A stretch of 17,430 bases of DNA. Source: Maribacter sp. (GTDB taxonomy: Bacteria > Bacteroidota > Bacteroidia > Flavobacteriales > Flavobacteriaceae). The notes under the pieces were generated by a model. That model did not search any database. It had not been told where the DNA came from and saw only the letters and a program-made list of their open reading frames with translations. Shown piece by piece: positions 8,563 to 16,017 of this stretch. Each line of letters starts with the position of its first letter. Position 1 is the first letter of the stretch. A program made the translations under genes and the position numbers. The DNA lies in NCBI GenBank assembly GCA_018679695.1, contig JAHHKH010000061.1, forward strand, positions 1-17,430, written 5' to 3'.

Positions 8563-8570
8563 CAAATATA
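8563..8570 (-). promoter_or_regulatory. Candidate Bacteroidota -7 promoter element
   Basis: On the minus strand this reads TATATTTG, an exact match to the Bacteroidota sigma factor -7 consensus TAnnTTTG, 58 bp upstream of the ankyrin start codon. I see no clear TTG at the -33 position, so the promoter is only a candidate. Confidence 0.4.
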
Positions 8571-8791
8571 GGGTTTAAAGAGCAGTATACCGATCATATA
8601 TTGAATACACATCTGTTAATTATACAAGCGCGAAGCCTTTAGTTGAACATTAGTAAGGTTACCTATTTACAACCTGGCAAGCGGTTATGGGGGAAATTAA
8701 AGTTAGCTAGTGTGCCTGAACTATCGGCTATGTAAAATATACACTTTGCTCCCCACAGGAATTTAGTTTGAAGATTAAGGTTAAACACCAA

Positions 8792-10300
8792 CTAAGGATT
8801 GGTTGAAACTGTTGCTTCATCCCCTTCATTTAACGTTACAATAGTGTATGAATACGGGCGACCATTTTTTTCTTTTGAAGTGCAAGCCGTTTTATGTCCA
8901 TTAACATATAAATAGCCATATGATCCCGGCAAATGTGCAGACCAATTTATGGTTTCGCCACTTTCATTGGTCACAATAGTTTTAGACTTTCCAAAATGCC
9001 GCACAGCAATCTTGTTCGAGAGCAGGGCAATGTTTTTCATTTCTGCCCAATCCTCATTATTTTCCAGACGCGGTATCGTTGAAAATGTATTGGAACTTGC
9101 ATCTACATCCACACCCATTAAGCCCCGTGTTAAGTGCTCGATAACGGTAAACGAATTCTCTGGATAGTCTCTTCTTTGATTATCGATACTGCATAAATCA
9201 ATGATTAAATCATTAGCCAATTTAGAGTGATTGTTCTCATAAAATATAATGGGCAGATAGGACTTTAATTCAACGATCAATTGTCGAAAGTTAGCTTTAT
9301 AATCGTTTACTATACTACTGATTTTTTTGTGGTCGGAAATAGCTTCAAAATAGAATAGATAATGAAGGAATGCCTGATTTTTTCCTACCATGAAATAATC
9401 AAAAGTCCCATCGTCATAAAGTATGGAACGGTATTCATTCTTTTCGTTGTCCCACCAAAATTCATCCATGAATTCCTGTTCCCTTATCGATTGCTCCAAG
9501 TACTTATTCGATTCTAAAATATTTCCCTCTATCCTCAGCATTTCGGAATATGACTTAAAAGCTGCAATAATCGAGGCCGTCAAATCGATTCCGATCAAAG
9601 TTTCTCCCCTACCACCCTCATTGTAAGTTGGAATCCCCCTTTTGTTTCCGAATCTACTACTTGAAAGATCTTCCTTTAAATGCATTGAACGATTACGGTG
9701 AACGATTTCCTCAGAACTTAAATCCCAGTGGTTGATATATTCGTTCAGACTTAAGGTATAAAAATTTCTAAGATCTTGATTTTCAATATAATCCTTGTTC
9801 CCTGTCCAATTATAAAGTCGGTATGCACTAAAGGTCAAATCAAAGTTTGAAGGAAGGTTATACCAAAAATCGGCATCATTTTCGTAGTCTACAGGGGCAG
9901 GTTCATTGTAGCGGTTTATTTCCCAATACGTACAATAATCTTTTTCTTCACTAATGTTTTGGGCAAACTTGAGAAACATGTTGTAATTATGTTTGCCCAG
10001 GCCCAATAGTTCTGCACCAATGGCTTGATGGGAAACATCCCTCATACAAAATGCTTCACGATTTGGAAGTGCGGCTTCATACCAATACCCGACAGGATCT
10101 GTATTATCGTGAGCATAGGATAGGGCTTTATTTTTTGCCCATTCAAAGGCATGCACCAATTCTTTATTTGCGGCATCAAATTGCAGTTCACCTTTGCTCT
10201 TTACATCTGGCCTTTTCGTAAATCCTTTACAGCCGATAAAACATATTGTAAAAACAAACAATAGGCAGTATTTTAAAAAGTTGTTCCCTGTTATGTTCAT
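8792..10300 (-). CDS. Lipoprotein glycosidase of the six-hairpin (alpha/alpha)6 type
   Basis: This is a putative glycoside hydrolase of 502 residues. I chose the ATG at 10300 because it begins a lipoprotein signal (NNFLKYCLLF, then ICFIGC, Cys24). The longer frame from 10369 would overlap the sulfatase gene and place 23 hydrophilic residues before the signal. The body is helix-rich with the look of an (alpha/alpha)6 barrel: NREAFCMRDVSHQAIGAELL (about 80-99), then YCTYWEINRYNEPAPVDYEN (about 122-141), and YNEGGRGETL (about 226-235) with candidate acidic catalytic residues (Asp88, Glu127, Glu228, Glu233). A C-terminal beta region (about 405-502) resembles the small sandwich domains that end such enzymes. 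I cannot assign a GH family. It lies 16 bp after the sulfatase gene on the same strand, so the two probably form one operon that acts on a sulfated sugar polymer at the cell surface or in the periplasm. Confidence 0.8.
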   Translation of the reverse strand: MNITGNNFLKYCLLFVFTICFIGCKGFTKRPDVKSKGELQFDAANKELVHAFEWAKNKALSYAHDNTDPVGYWYEAALPNREAFCMRDVSHQAIGAELLGLGKHNYNMFLKFAQNISEEKDYCTYWEINRYNEPAPVDYENDADFWYNLPSNFDLTFSAYRLYNWTGNKDYIENQDLRNFYTLSLNEYINHWDLSSEEIVHRNRSMHLKEDLSSSRFGNKRGIPTYNEGGRGETLIGIDLTASIIAAFKSYSEMLRIEGNILESNKYLEQSIREQEFMDEFWWDNEKNEYRSILYDDGTFDYFMVGKNQAFLHYLFYFEAISDHKKISSIVNDYKANFRQLIVELKSYLPIIFYENNHSKLANDLIIDLCSIDNQRRDYPENSFTVIEHLTRGLMGVDVDASSNTFSTIPRLENNEDWAEMKNIALLSNKIAVRHFGKSKTIVTNESGETINWSAHLPGSYGYLYVNGHKTACTSKEKNGRPYSYTIVTLNEGDEATVSTNP

Positions 10301-10316
10301 AAATAGGTTTTCGTTT

Positions 10317-11708
10317 TTATTCTTGATATTCAAGATTGACCGTTTTAGGAATAGGGGCATGGGTTTCATTCCACCAGTTTTTGATATAATTCAACATTTC
10401 TTCCGTTTTGGCCGGTTTTTTTTGTGCAAGATTATTCCGCTCCCCAATATCTTCAGCTAAATTATAGAGTTCAACTTCATCATTTTCGAAGTAATAGTGT
10501 AGCTTCCATTCCTTATATCGTACTACAGAACCTGGACGTGTTCTGAACAAAGAATCCCTATTTTCATTATCATGTACATTATAAGCCTGTAAATATATTG
10601 GGAAATGCCAATATAAAGGACGGTCTAATATATCTATTTGCTCTTCTAAAATAGGAGCTAGACCAATTCCATCCAGTTTTAATTTCCCCCTTTCGATACC
10701 AGCATATTCCAAGATGGTAGGAAATATATCAATATTGGTTATTGGTATATTATTTTTGGAATTCGCCCTGATCCTGTCTTTCATTACAAAGAAAAACGGT
10801 TCTCGAATACCACCCTCATAATAACTCCCCTTTCCAGCCCGTAACGGGTGCTGTTTGGTAATTCCGTATAGGCCGCCATTATCTGAAGTGAAAATAATAA
10901 GCGTGTTATTGAACAGCTTTCTTTCCTTTAGTTTTGTGATCAATAAACCAATATTTCTATCCAGATTTTCCACCATAGTAGCATATTCGGGATTGTCTTG
11001 ACCATTCCAGCCTGGTTTTGTGGTATATTTTTGGAGCAGGTGGTTTACTGGGCTTATTGGGGTATGTACTGCATAGGGAGCGTAATTAAGAAAGAAGGGC
11101 TGGCGAACCGTATCTACAAATTTTAGGGCATTCTCCATAATCAAATCTGTTAAGTACTGGTCTTTGGCACCTTCAATGGTAACATTCTTATAGGGGGGAT
11201 AATAACTCTTGGGATAACCATTGGGTCCGCCACCGATATTTAGATTAAAACCATATTTCAATGGATCTTCGCTTAAATGCCATTTTCCCGCATGACAGGT
11301 CATATATCCATTTCGATTCAATATTTCAGGAATTATCCCATGTTTATTGGCTAAGGTGGTCGTGTTTTTTGTAGGTATTAATTTCCGGTGTTTGGATGCC
11401 CCTCTCTCCGATGACGCCACCGTGTATATGCCGTGACGAGGTGTCCACATACCTGTCATTAAACAAGCTCTACTAGGGGCACAATTCGCTGCAGCTGCAT
11501 ACCCATTGGTAAATGACATCCCTAGTCTTGCCAAACTATCGATATTGGGGGTCTCATAATATTCACTACCCATATAGCCTAGGTCTCGCCAGCCCATATC
11601 GTCGATGTTTATCAGCACTATATTGGGTTTATGCCTTTGCACTGTTTTTGAACAGGAAGTGGAAACCAGAACGGTCAATAGAAGAATATTAAGAAAGATG
11701 TATTTCAT
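10317..11708 (-). CDS. Lipoprotein sulfatase (S1 family, formylglycine type)
   Basis: This 463-residue sulfatase of the alkaline-phosphatase superfamily removes sulfate esters, probably from carbohydrate. A lipoprotein signal ends STSC with Cys19. The metal and active-site pattern is complete: NIDDMGW (Asp36, Asp37), the formylglycine motif CAPSR with Cys76 as the residue to be oxidised and Arg80, GKWHLS (Lys141, His143), YAVHTP (His214), TSDNGG (Asp275, Asn276) and Lys292 in RAGKGS. The Cys-type motif means that activation needs a formylglycine-generating enzyme (Cys-type maturase) encoded elsewhere. The C-terminal region (about 385-463) has the expected smaller sheet domain with EWKLHYYF and ELYNLAEDIGE. 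It is the first gene of a likely two-gene operon with the glycosidase. No TAnnTTTG element is evident just upstream. The exact substrate and S1 subfamily cannot be read from sequence by eye. Confidence 0.94.
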   Translation of the reverse strand: MKYIFLNILLLTVLVSTSCSKTVQRHKPNIVLINIDDMGWRDLGYMGSEYYETPNIDSLARLGMSFTNGYAAAANCAPSRACLMTGMWTPRHGIYTVASSERGASKHRKLIPTKNTTTLANKHGIIPEILNRNGYMTCHAGKWHLSEDPLKYGFNLNIGGGPNGYPKSYYPPYKNVTIEGAKDQYLTDLIMENALKFVDTVRQPFFLNYAPYAVHTPISPVNHLLQKYTTKPGWNGQDNPEYATMVENLDRNIGLLITKLKERKLFNNTLIIFTSDNGGLYGITKQHPLRAGKGSYYEGGIREPFFFVMKDRIRANSKNNIPITNIDIFPTILEYAGIERGKLKLDGIGLAPILEEQIDILDRPLYWHFPIYLQAYNVHDNENRDSLFRTRPGSVVRYKEWKLHYYFENDEVELYNLAEDIGERNNLAQKKPAKTEEMLNYIKNWWNETHAPIPKTVNLEYQE

Positions 11709-12224
11709 TATATCTCTTTAAGATGACGAGCAGCAAGGATTAAAAGTTACGGGTAACACTGCTTCATTAGGCTCGTACAACTAAATTAAAGACTTAAATC
11801 GTTAATAGGAACTACGAGTGGATACGGTTTCCAATGCCGTAATTGTAGTTTGCTTGGATTTTATCGGATAGAATCAAAAAATCGCACATAATCGTGGGGC
11901 CGAATAGCACATTAAAATACAAAGGGAATGACAATGGTTTTACCCATTTTACACTCCCTTTGCCATAGTATTTCAATGCTGGTATTATCCAACAAATCAA
12001 CAGGTTTGATTCTCAGCCCTTAACTTAATAAAGGCACCCTGAATACTACATTGTAAGATACTAAAATTTTTGGGAAGAAAAAAACTTTTTCAGATTTTAA
12101 CAACCTTGTACTACTGCCTTTTTCATAACACTTATTTCAGCTTTTCTTGAGGATAAATACTTTCATTACAAAATATAAGACGACCCTAATGTCAGGGTCG
12201 TCATTTTCAAAAGTTCCCTATTTA
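11709..12224. other. 516-bp gap without a supported gene
   Basis: This is the spacer between the sulfatase and DinB-type genes, both read leftward. It contains the terminator of the DinB-type gene at its right end. The only open frame of note (11812-12000, minus) is 62 codons, begins with TTG and resembles no family I know. I see no tRNA, repeat array or clear promoter. It should contain the sulfatase operon promoter. Confidence 0.6.
12169..12202 (-). terminator. Rho-independent terminator of the DinB-type gene
   Basis: A perfect 9-bp stem GACGACCCT (12179-12187) and AGGGTCGTC (12194-12202) encloses a 6-nt loop. On the minus strand it is followed by a U-rich stretch (TTATATTTTG). It begins 22 bp after the stop codon of the DinB-type gene. 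Confidence 0.8.
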
Positions 12225-12851
12225 TTATTGGGGCTTTTTGGCGGACATGGTCTTTGGATAATTTTCATGTGCAATGACCTCTTCCATTTGTGTAACATGG
12301 CGTTCGGTATGACCACTCATGAATAAAAGAATCTGCACCCCGTCAACAGTGCCAAAGGGTAATTTGCCATAATGGTTTCGTAAATCATCGTTCGTGGTCT
12401 TTACATATTCAATGTGTTCGCCACGTTTATCCAAAAATGCGTTTACGGTTTCCAAATGGGAGCCAAATTTACCCGAAGGTTCAAAGGCTTCCCCAGTCTT
12501 CACCTTTTTTTCACGGCTAGAGATCATGGCCAATAATTTGTCATCAGAAATTTGAACCGAATCCCGCATCGAGGGGTCTGCCGGTGTTTCCAGCGCCCCT
12601 TGTAACATTCCACCGATCATGCCTTCGGAAATGGCCAAATGTTCCACACATTCCGCGACAGACCAGGATTCTGGGGTCGGCTTAAAATTTAGTTGGGCTT
12701 CCGAGAGACCTCCAACAACACTCATAAAACGCTCCTGGGTTTTGTTCAATTCGGCAAGGGTTCTTTCACGATCTTCATTGGAAAGTCCTGAAGTGATGAC
12801 TCCAAAACCGACCAAAGTCAATACTACGATGGGAAAAATAATTTTTTTCAT
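12225..12851 (-). CDS. Exported DinB-fold protein
   Basis: This is a DinB/YfiT-like four-helix-bundle protein of 208 residues. The ATG at 12851 is preferred to the one at 12890 because it starts directly on a signal-like segment (MKKIIFPIVVLTLVGFGVI); the longer frame puts 13 polar residues before it. The three histidines typical of the metal site are present: His71 in VEHLAISE, and His181 and His185 in GHTERHVTQMEE. Further hallmarks are LNFKPTPESWSVAECVEH (about 54-71) near the N-terminal helix pair and LPFG before the last helix. Relatives include thiol-dependent metalloenzymes and damage- or stress-inducible proteins, but many have no known reaction. A cleavable leader is less usual for this fold and suggests action outside the cytoplasm. 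It is divergent from katG across 242 bp, so a link to oxidative stress is possible but unproven. Confidence 0.85.
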   Translation of the reverse strand: MKKIIFPIVVLTLVGFGVITSGLSNEDRERTLAELNKTQERFMSVVGGLSEAQLNFKPTPESWSVAECVEHLAISEGMIGGMLQGALETPADPSMRDSVQISDDKLLAMISSREKKVKTGEAFEPSGKFGSHLETVNAFLDKRGEHIEYVKTTNDDLRNHYGKLPFGTVDGVQILLFMSGHTERHVTQMEEVIAHENYPKTMSAKKPQ

Positions 12852-12953
12852 TTTCTTGAATGGTTTTATGTTGATATCAATTGTAAACATAGTTGTTCTT
12901 TGTTCGTAAAAGGTAGGTGAAATTTACACGGAAAAGCGAAAAAAAAGAGGTCA

Positions 12954-13020
12954 AGGCAATAAGTATAGATCTAACTTATCATTTTATAGTCTTTATATAT
13001 TAAAAGTCTATGTATTGCCT
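12954..13020. promoter_or_regulatory. Interrupted inverted repeat upstream of katG
   Basis: AGGCAATA (12954-12961) and TATTGCCT (13013-13020) are perfect inverted repeats. Inside them ATAGA (12965-12969) pairs with TCTAT (13007-13011), offset by a 3-nt versus 1-nt spacer. The symmetry is centred near 12987, in the katG / DinB-gene spacer. Its right arm ends 5 bp before TATTTTG (13025-13031), a one-base-short form of the TAnnTTTG promoter element. This placement suits an operator. The ATAG half-sites vaguely recall OxyR sites, but the spacing does not fit the E. coli consensus. Confidence 0.4.
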
Positions 13021-13043
13021 GTTGTATTTTGTATTTTTAGAGG

Positions 13044-13074
13044 TACGAAGCTAACCGCATATGGCAACTTCGTA
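13044..13074 (+). promoter_or_regulatory. Hairpin in the katG leader
   Basis: A perfect 7-bp stem TACGAAG (13044-13050) and CTTCGTA (13068-13074) with a 17-nt loop lies 19 bp before the katG start codon. The loop side contains an ATG (13061) that opens a four-codon frame ending in TAG at 13073-13075. If transcribed it could affect mRNA stability or translation. It has no T tract, so it is not a terminator. Confidence 0.4.
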
Positions 13075-13093
13075 GAGCTAAAAAATATATAAA

Positions 13094-15343
13094 ATGGAAA
13101 CTAAAAACGAGAATAAAATGGCAAACGGAAAAGTATATGACCATAACGATGTCAGCAAATGCCCATTTATGGGTGGAGAACTTAAGAATACAGCCGGGGG
13201 AGGAACATCAAACCGCGACTGGTGGCCAAATCAATTGAATTTAAATATTCTACGACAACACTCTGAACTGGCAAATCCAATGGACGAGGATTTCAACTAT
13301 GCCGAAGCGTTCAAAAGTCTAGACTTGAATGCGATAAAAAAAGACCTTACCGATTTAATGACCGATAGCCAGGATTGGTGGCCTGCTGATTTTGGGCATT
13401 ATGGCCCATTCTTTATTCGTATGACATGGCATGCTGCTGGAACCTATAGAATTGCCGATGGCCGTGGAGGTGGTGGAACAGGTAACCAACGTTTCGCTCC
13501 ACTGAATAGTTGGCCAGACAATGCAAACCTGGACAAGGCCCGATTATTACTTTGGCCTATCAAACAGAAATATGGCAATCAGATTTCTTGGGCGGATCTT
13601 TTGATTTTGGCCGGGAATGTCGCCCATGAATCCATGGGATTAAAAATGTTCGGTTTTGGAGGAGGTCGTGAAGATATTTGGCAACCTGAGGAAGATATCT
13701 ATTGGGGTGATGAAAAAGAATGGTTGGGCAATAAAGAACGCTACAGCAAAGAAGGTGAGTTGGAAAAACAAATGGGAGCTGCCCATATGGGGTTGATCTA
13801 TGTAAATCCTGAAGGTCCTAACGGCAATCCTGATCCCGTTGCCGCTGCGCGCGATATTCGTGAAACCTTTGGACGGATGGCCATGAACGATTATGAGACC
13901 GTTGCCTTGATTGCTGGGGGACATACTTTTGGAAAAACCCATGGTGCCGCATCTGATTCCGAATACCTTGAGGCCGAACCGGCAGGTGCACCCATTGAAA
14001 TGCAAAGTATGGGCTGGAAAAATAATTATGGCACAGGAATTGGGCCAGATACCATTACAAGTGGATTGGAAGGGGCATGGACCAAATCCCCTACCAAATG
14101 GAGCCATGATTATTTTGAAATCTTATTCGGTTATGAATGGGAGTTAACCAAAAGCCCGGCCGGAGCACACCAATATACAGCTAAGAACTGGACTGGGGAA
14201 GGAATTATTCCTGATGCCCATGATCCCGAAAAGAAGCACCCACCTTTTATGTTAACCACAGATCTTTCCTTGCGTTTTGATCCTGAATATGAAAAGATTT
14301 CAAGACATTTTTTAGAAAACCCACAAGAGTTTGCTGAGGCTTATTCAAAAGCTTGGTTTAAATTGACCCATCGCGATATGGGCCCTGTGGCACGTTATTT
14401 GGGTCCAGATGTTCCAAAGGAAGAGTTGATTTGGCAAGACCCGGTACCTACTATTGACCATGATTTGATTGATGAGAAGGATATAGCTGATTTAAAAGCC
14501 AAACTTCTAAATTCTGGGTTATCGATTTCCCAGTTGGTTTCCACAGCTTGGGCTTCTGCCTCTACATTCCGTGGTTCCGATAAGCGAGGTGGGGCCAATG
14601 GTGCGCGAATTCGCCTGGCGCCTCAAAAAGATTGGGAAGTTAACAATCCTAACCAATTAAAAACGACCTTGGAAATACTTGAAGGCATCCAAAAAGCATT
14701 CAATGACACCCAATCTGGTAACAAGAAGGTCTCACTTGCTGATTTGATTGTACTGGGTGGTTGTGCTGCTATTGAACAAGCGGCCAAAAACGCCGGTAGT
14801 GATATTGCTGTTCCATTTGCCCCTGGACGCACTGATGCTACCGAAGAACAGACCGATGCTGAGTCTTTTGAGGTGTTGGAGCCGCTTGCCGACGGATTCC
14901 GTAATTATTTGAAGGGGAAATTCTCTGCAAAATCGGAAGAATTGTTGGTTGATCGCGCACAGTTATTAACCTTGACAGTGCCTGAAATGACGGTTTTGGT
15001 TGGTGGATTACGTGTATTGGATACCAATTTTGACCAATCCCAACATGGCGTGTTCACAAATCGTAAAGAGCATTTGTCAAATGATTTTTTTGTGAATTTG
15101 TTGGATTTGAATACGAAATGGGAGTCCACTTCCGATGCGGATGATGTTTTTGCAGGCCGTGATCGCGCTTCAGGTAAAGTTAAATGGGCAGGAACACGAG
15201 TCGACCTTATTTTTGGTTCAAATTCAGAACTTAGGGCCATCGCTGAAGTCTATGGCTGCAGCGACTCCCAGACTAAGTTTGTGAAGGACTTTGTAGCAGC
15301 TTGGAACAAAGTAATGAACTTGGATCGTTTTGATCTAGCTTAA
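13094..15343 (+). CDS. katG: Catalase-peroxidase KatG
   Basis: This is a bifunctional haem catalase-peroxidase of 749 residues that disproportionates hydrogen peroxide and also has peroxidase activity. It has the usual two-domain length. The N-terminal active domain has Arg109, Trp112 and His113 on the distal side (IRMTWHAAGTYR) and the proximal His277 in AGGHTFGKTHGA. Tyr236 (LIYVNPEGPNG) and Met262 (GRMAMNDYE) complete the Met-Tyr-Trp crosslink essential for catalase activity, and Trp329 matches the proximal Trp. The haem-free C-terminal domain (about 430-749) retains the peroxidase fold. All key residues are intact. Two ATGs are possible at the start (13094 and 13118); the first is used, and the choice does not affect the catalytic domain. 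It has no signal peptide and is cytoplasmic. It is divergent from the DinB-type gene and followed by a strong terminator and an ankyrin gene. Confidence 0.98.
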   Translation: METKNENKMANGKVYDHNDVSKCPFMGGELKNTAGGGTSNRDWWPNQLNLNILRQHSELANPMDEDFNYAEAFKSLDLNAIKKDLTDLMTDSQDWWPADFGHYGPFFIRMTWHAAGTYRIADGRGGGGTGNQRFAPLNSWPDNANLDKARLLLWPIKQKYGNQISWADLLILAGNVAHESMGLKMFGFGGGREDIWQPEEDIYWGDEKEWLGNKERYSKEGELEKQMGAAHMGLIYVNPEGPNGNPDPVAAARDIRETFGRMAMNDYETVALIAGGHTFGKTHGAASDSEYLEAEPAGAPIEMQSMGWKNNYGTGIGPDTITSGLEGAWTKSPTKWSHDYFEILFGYEWELTKSPAGAHQYTAKNWTGEGIIPDAHDPEKKHPPFMLTTDLSLRFDPEYEKISRHFLENPQEFAEAYSKAWFKLTHRDMGPVARYLGPDVPKEELIWQDPVPTIDHDLIDEKDIADLKAKLLNSGLSISQLVSTAWASASTFRGSDKRGGANGARIRLAPQKDWEVNNPNQLKTTLEILEGIQKAFNDTQSGNKKVSLADLIVLGGCAAIEQAAKNAGSDIAVPFAPGRTDATEEQTDAESFEVLEPLADGFRNYLKGKFSAKSEELLVDRAQLLTLTVPEMTVLVGGLRVLDTNFDQSQHGVFTNRKEHLSNDFFVNLLDLNTKWESTSDADDVFAGRDRASGKVKWAGTRVDLIFGSNSELRAIAEVYGCSDSQTKFVKDFVAAWNKVMNLDRFDLA

Positions 15344-15395
15344 TGTACTTGGTCAGCCTTTTAAAAGGACGATTAAAAACAGTAAAACCCTGCGG

Positions 15396-15433
15396 ACTGT
15401 CACATCGATATTTACTTGATGTGACAGTTTTTT
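15396..15433 (+). terminator. Strong Rho-independent terminator after katG
   Basis: A perfect 11-bp stem ACTGTCACATC (15396-15406) and GATGTGACAGT (15418-15428), with an 11-nt loop, is followed by a run of T (15428-15433). It lies 52 bp after the katG stop and ends 12 bp before the ankyrin start codon, so it separates the two genes unless read through. Confidence 0.9.
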
Positions 15434-15445
15434 ATCTTTATTATT

Positions 15446-15925
15446 ATGGAATACGCAACTACAGATTTATTTAGCGAAATCAGAAATGGCGATTTGGAGA
15501 AGGTCGGAAGAATAATTTTGAACAAGCCGGAATATGTAAACTCAAGGGACGATAGGGGTTCAACACCATTGATATTGGCAGCCTATTACGGGCAAGAGGA
15601 TGTTGTGGATTTATTGTTGGAACAAGGGGCAGAACTGGATGCCAAGGATGCATCTGGGAATACCGCATTAATGGGGGTTTGTTTTAAAGGGTATCCCAAA
15701 ATAGCCAAAAAACTAATTGAAAAAGGGGCCAATATCAACTGTAGCAATGCCACAGGTGCCACATGTCTTATTTATGCCGTTACTTTCAATAAGGTAGAAA
15801 TCGCCAAACTGCTTTTGGCCCATGGCGCAGATAGTTCAATTCAAGATGGGAGAGGCGATACCGCTTTGGACCATGCCCGAATACAGGGAAATCCTGCCCT
15901 GATAAATTTGCTCGAAATTGAGTGA
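15446..15925 (+). CDS. Cytoplasmic ankyrin-repeat protein next to katG
   Basis: This 159-residue protein is made almost wholly of ankyrin repeats. Clear units are GSTPLILAAYYGQEDVVDLL with LEQGAELDAKD (about 38-68), GNTALMGVCFKGYPKIAKKL with GANINC (about 71-99), GATCLIYAVTFNKVEIAKLL with GADSSI (about 104-132) and a capping GDTALDHARIQGNPALINLL (about 137-156). A degenerate first unit precedes them. There is no signal peptide. In Pseudomonas aeruginosa the ankyrin protein AnkB is encoded beside catalase KatB and supports its activity, so a role in KatG assembly or protection is plausible here. That is by analogy only, and the P. aeruginosa protein acts from the periplasm or membrane while this one appears cytoplasmic. 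The strong terminator just upstream means expression needs readthrough or a promoter that overlaps the terminator. Confidence 0.9.
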   Translation: MEYATTDLFSEIRNGDLEKVGRIILNKPEYVNSRDDRGSTPLILAAYYGQEDVVDLLLEQGAELDAKDASGNTALMGVCFKGYPKIAKKLIEKGANINCSNATGATCLIYAVTFNKVEIAKLLLAHGADSSIQDGRGDTALDHARIQGNPALINLLEIE

Positions 15926-16017
15926 TATTGATGAATGAAAGAATTGTAAGCTCCTAAATTCATCAGTTGTATGCCATGGTAAAAGATAAAACAGCAAATG
16001 TTTACTTTGATTAAAAA

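Noticed and set aside
10301..10369. Longer N-terminus of the glycosidase from the ATG at 10369
   Set aside because: It would overlap the sulfatase gene by 53 bp and put 23 non-signal residues before an obvious lipoprotein signal.
11812..12000. 62-codon minus-strand open frame in the sulfatase/DinB-gene spacer
   Set aside because: Its only start is TTG, it is preceded closely by an in-frame stop, and it resembles no known family. I cannot exclude a decayed gene remnant, but nothing supports it.
12965..13011. OxyR binding site upstream of katG
   Set aside because: ATAG and CTAT half-sites occur, but at spacings of 21 and 22 rather than the ATAG-N7-CTAT pattern; at best a loose resemblance.
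13640..14107. 155-codon minus-strand frame inside katG
   Set aside because: It is an antisense shadow of a strongly conserved coding region, with no family resemblance and an unnatural Cys/His/Pro-rich composition.
15929..15965. Inverted repeat TGATGAAT / ATTCATCA after the ankyrin gene as a terminator
   Set aside because: The 21-nt loop is long, the stem is AT-rich and no T tract follows. It may be chance.
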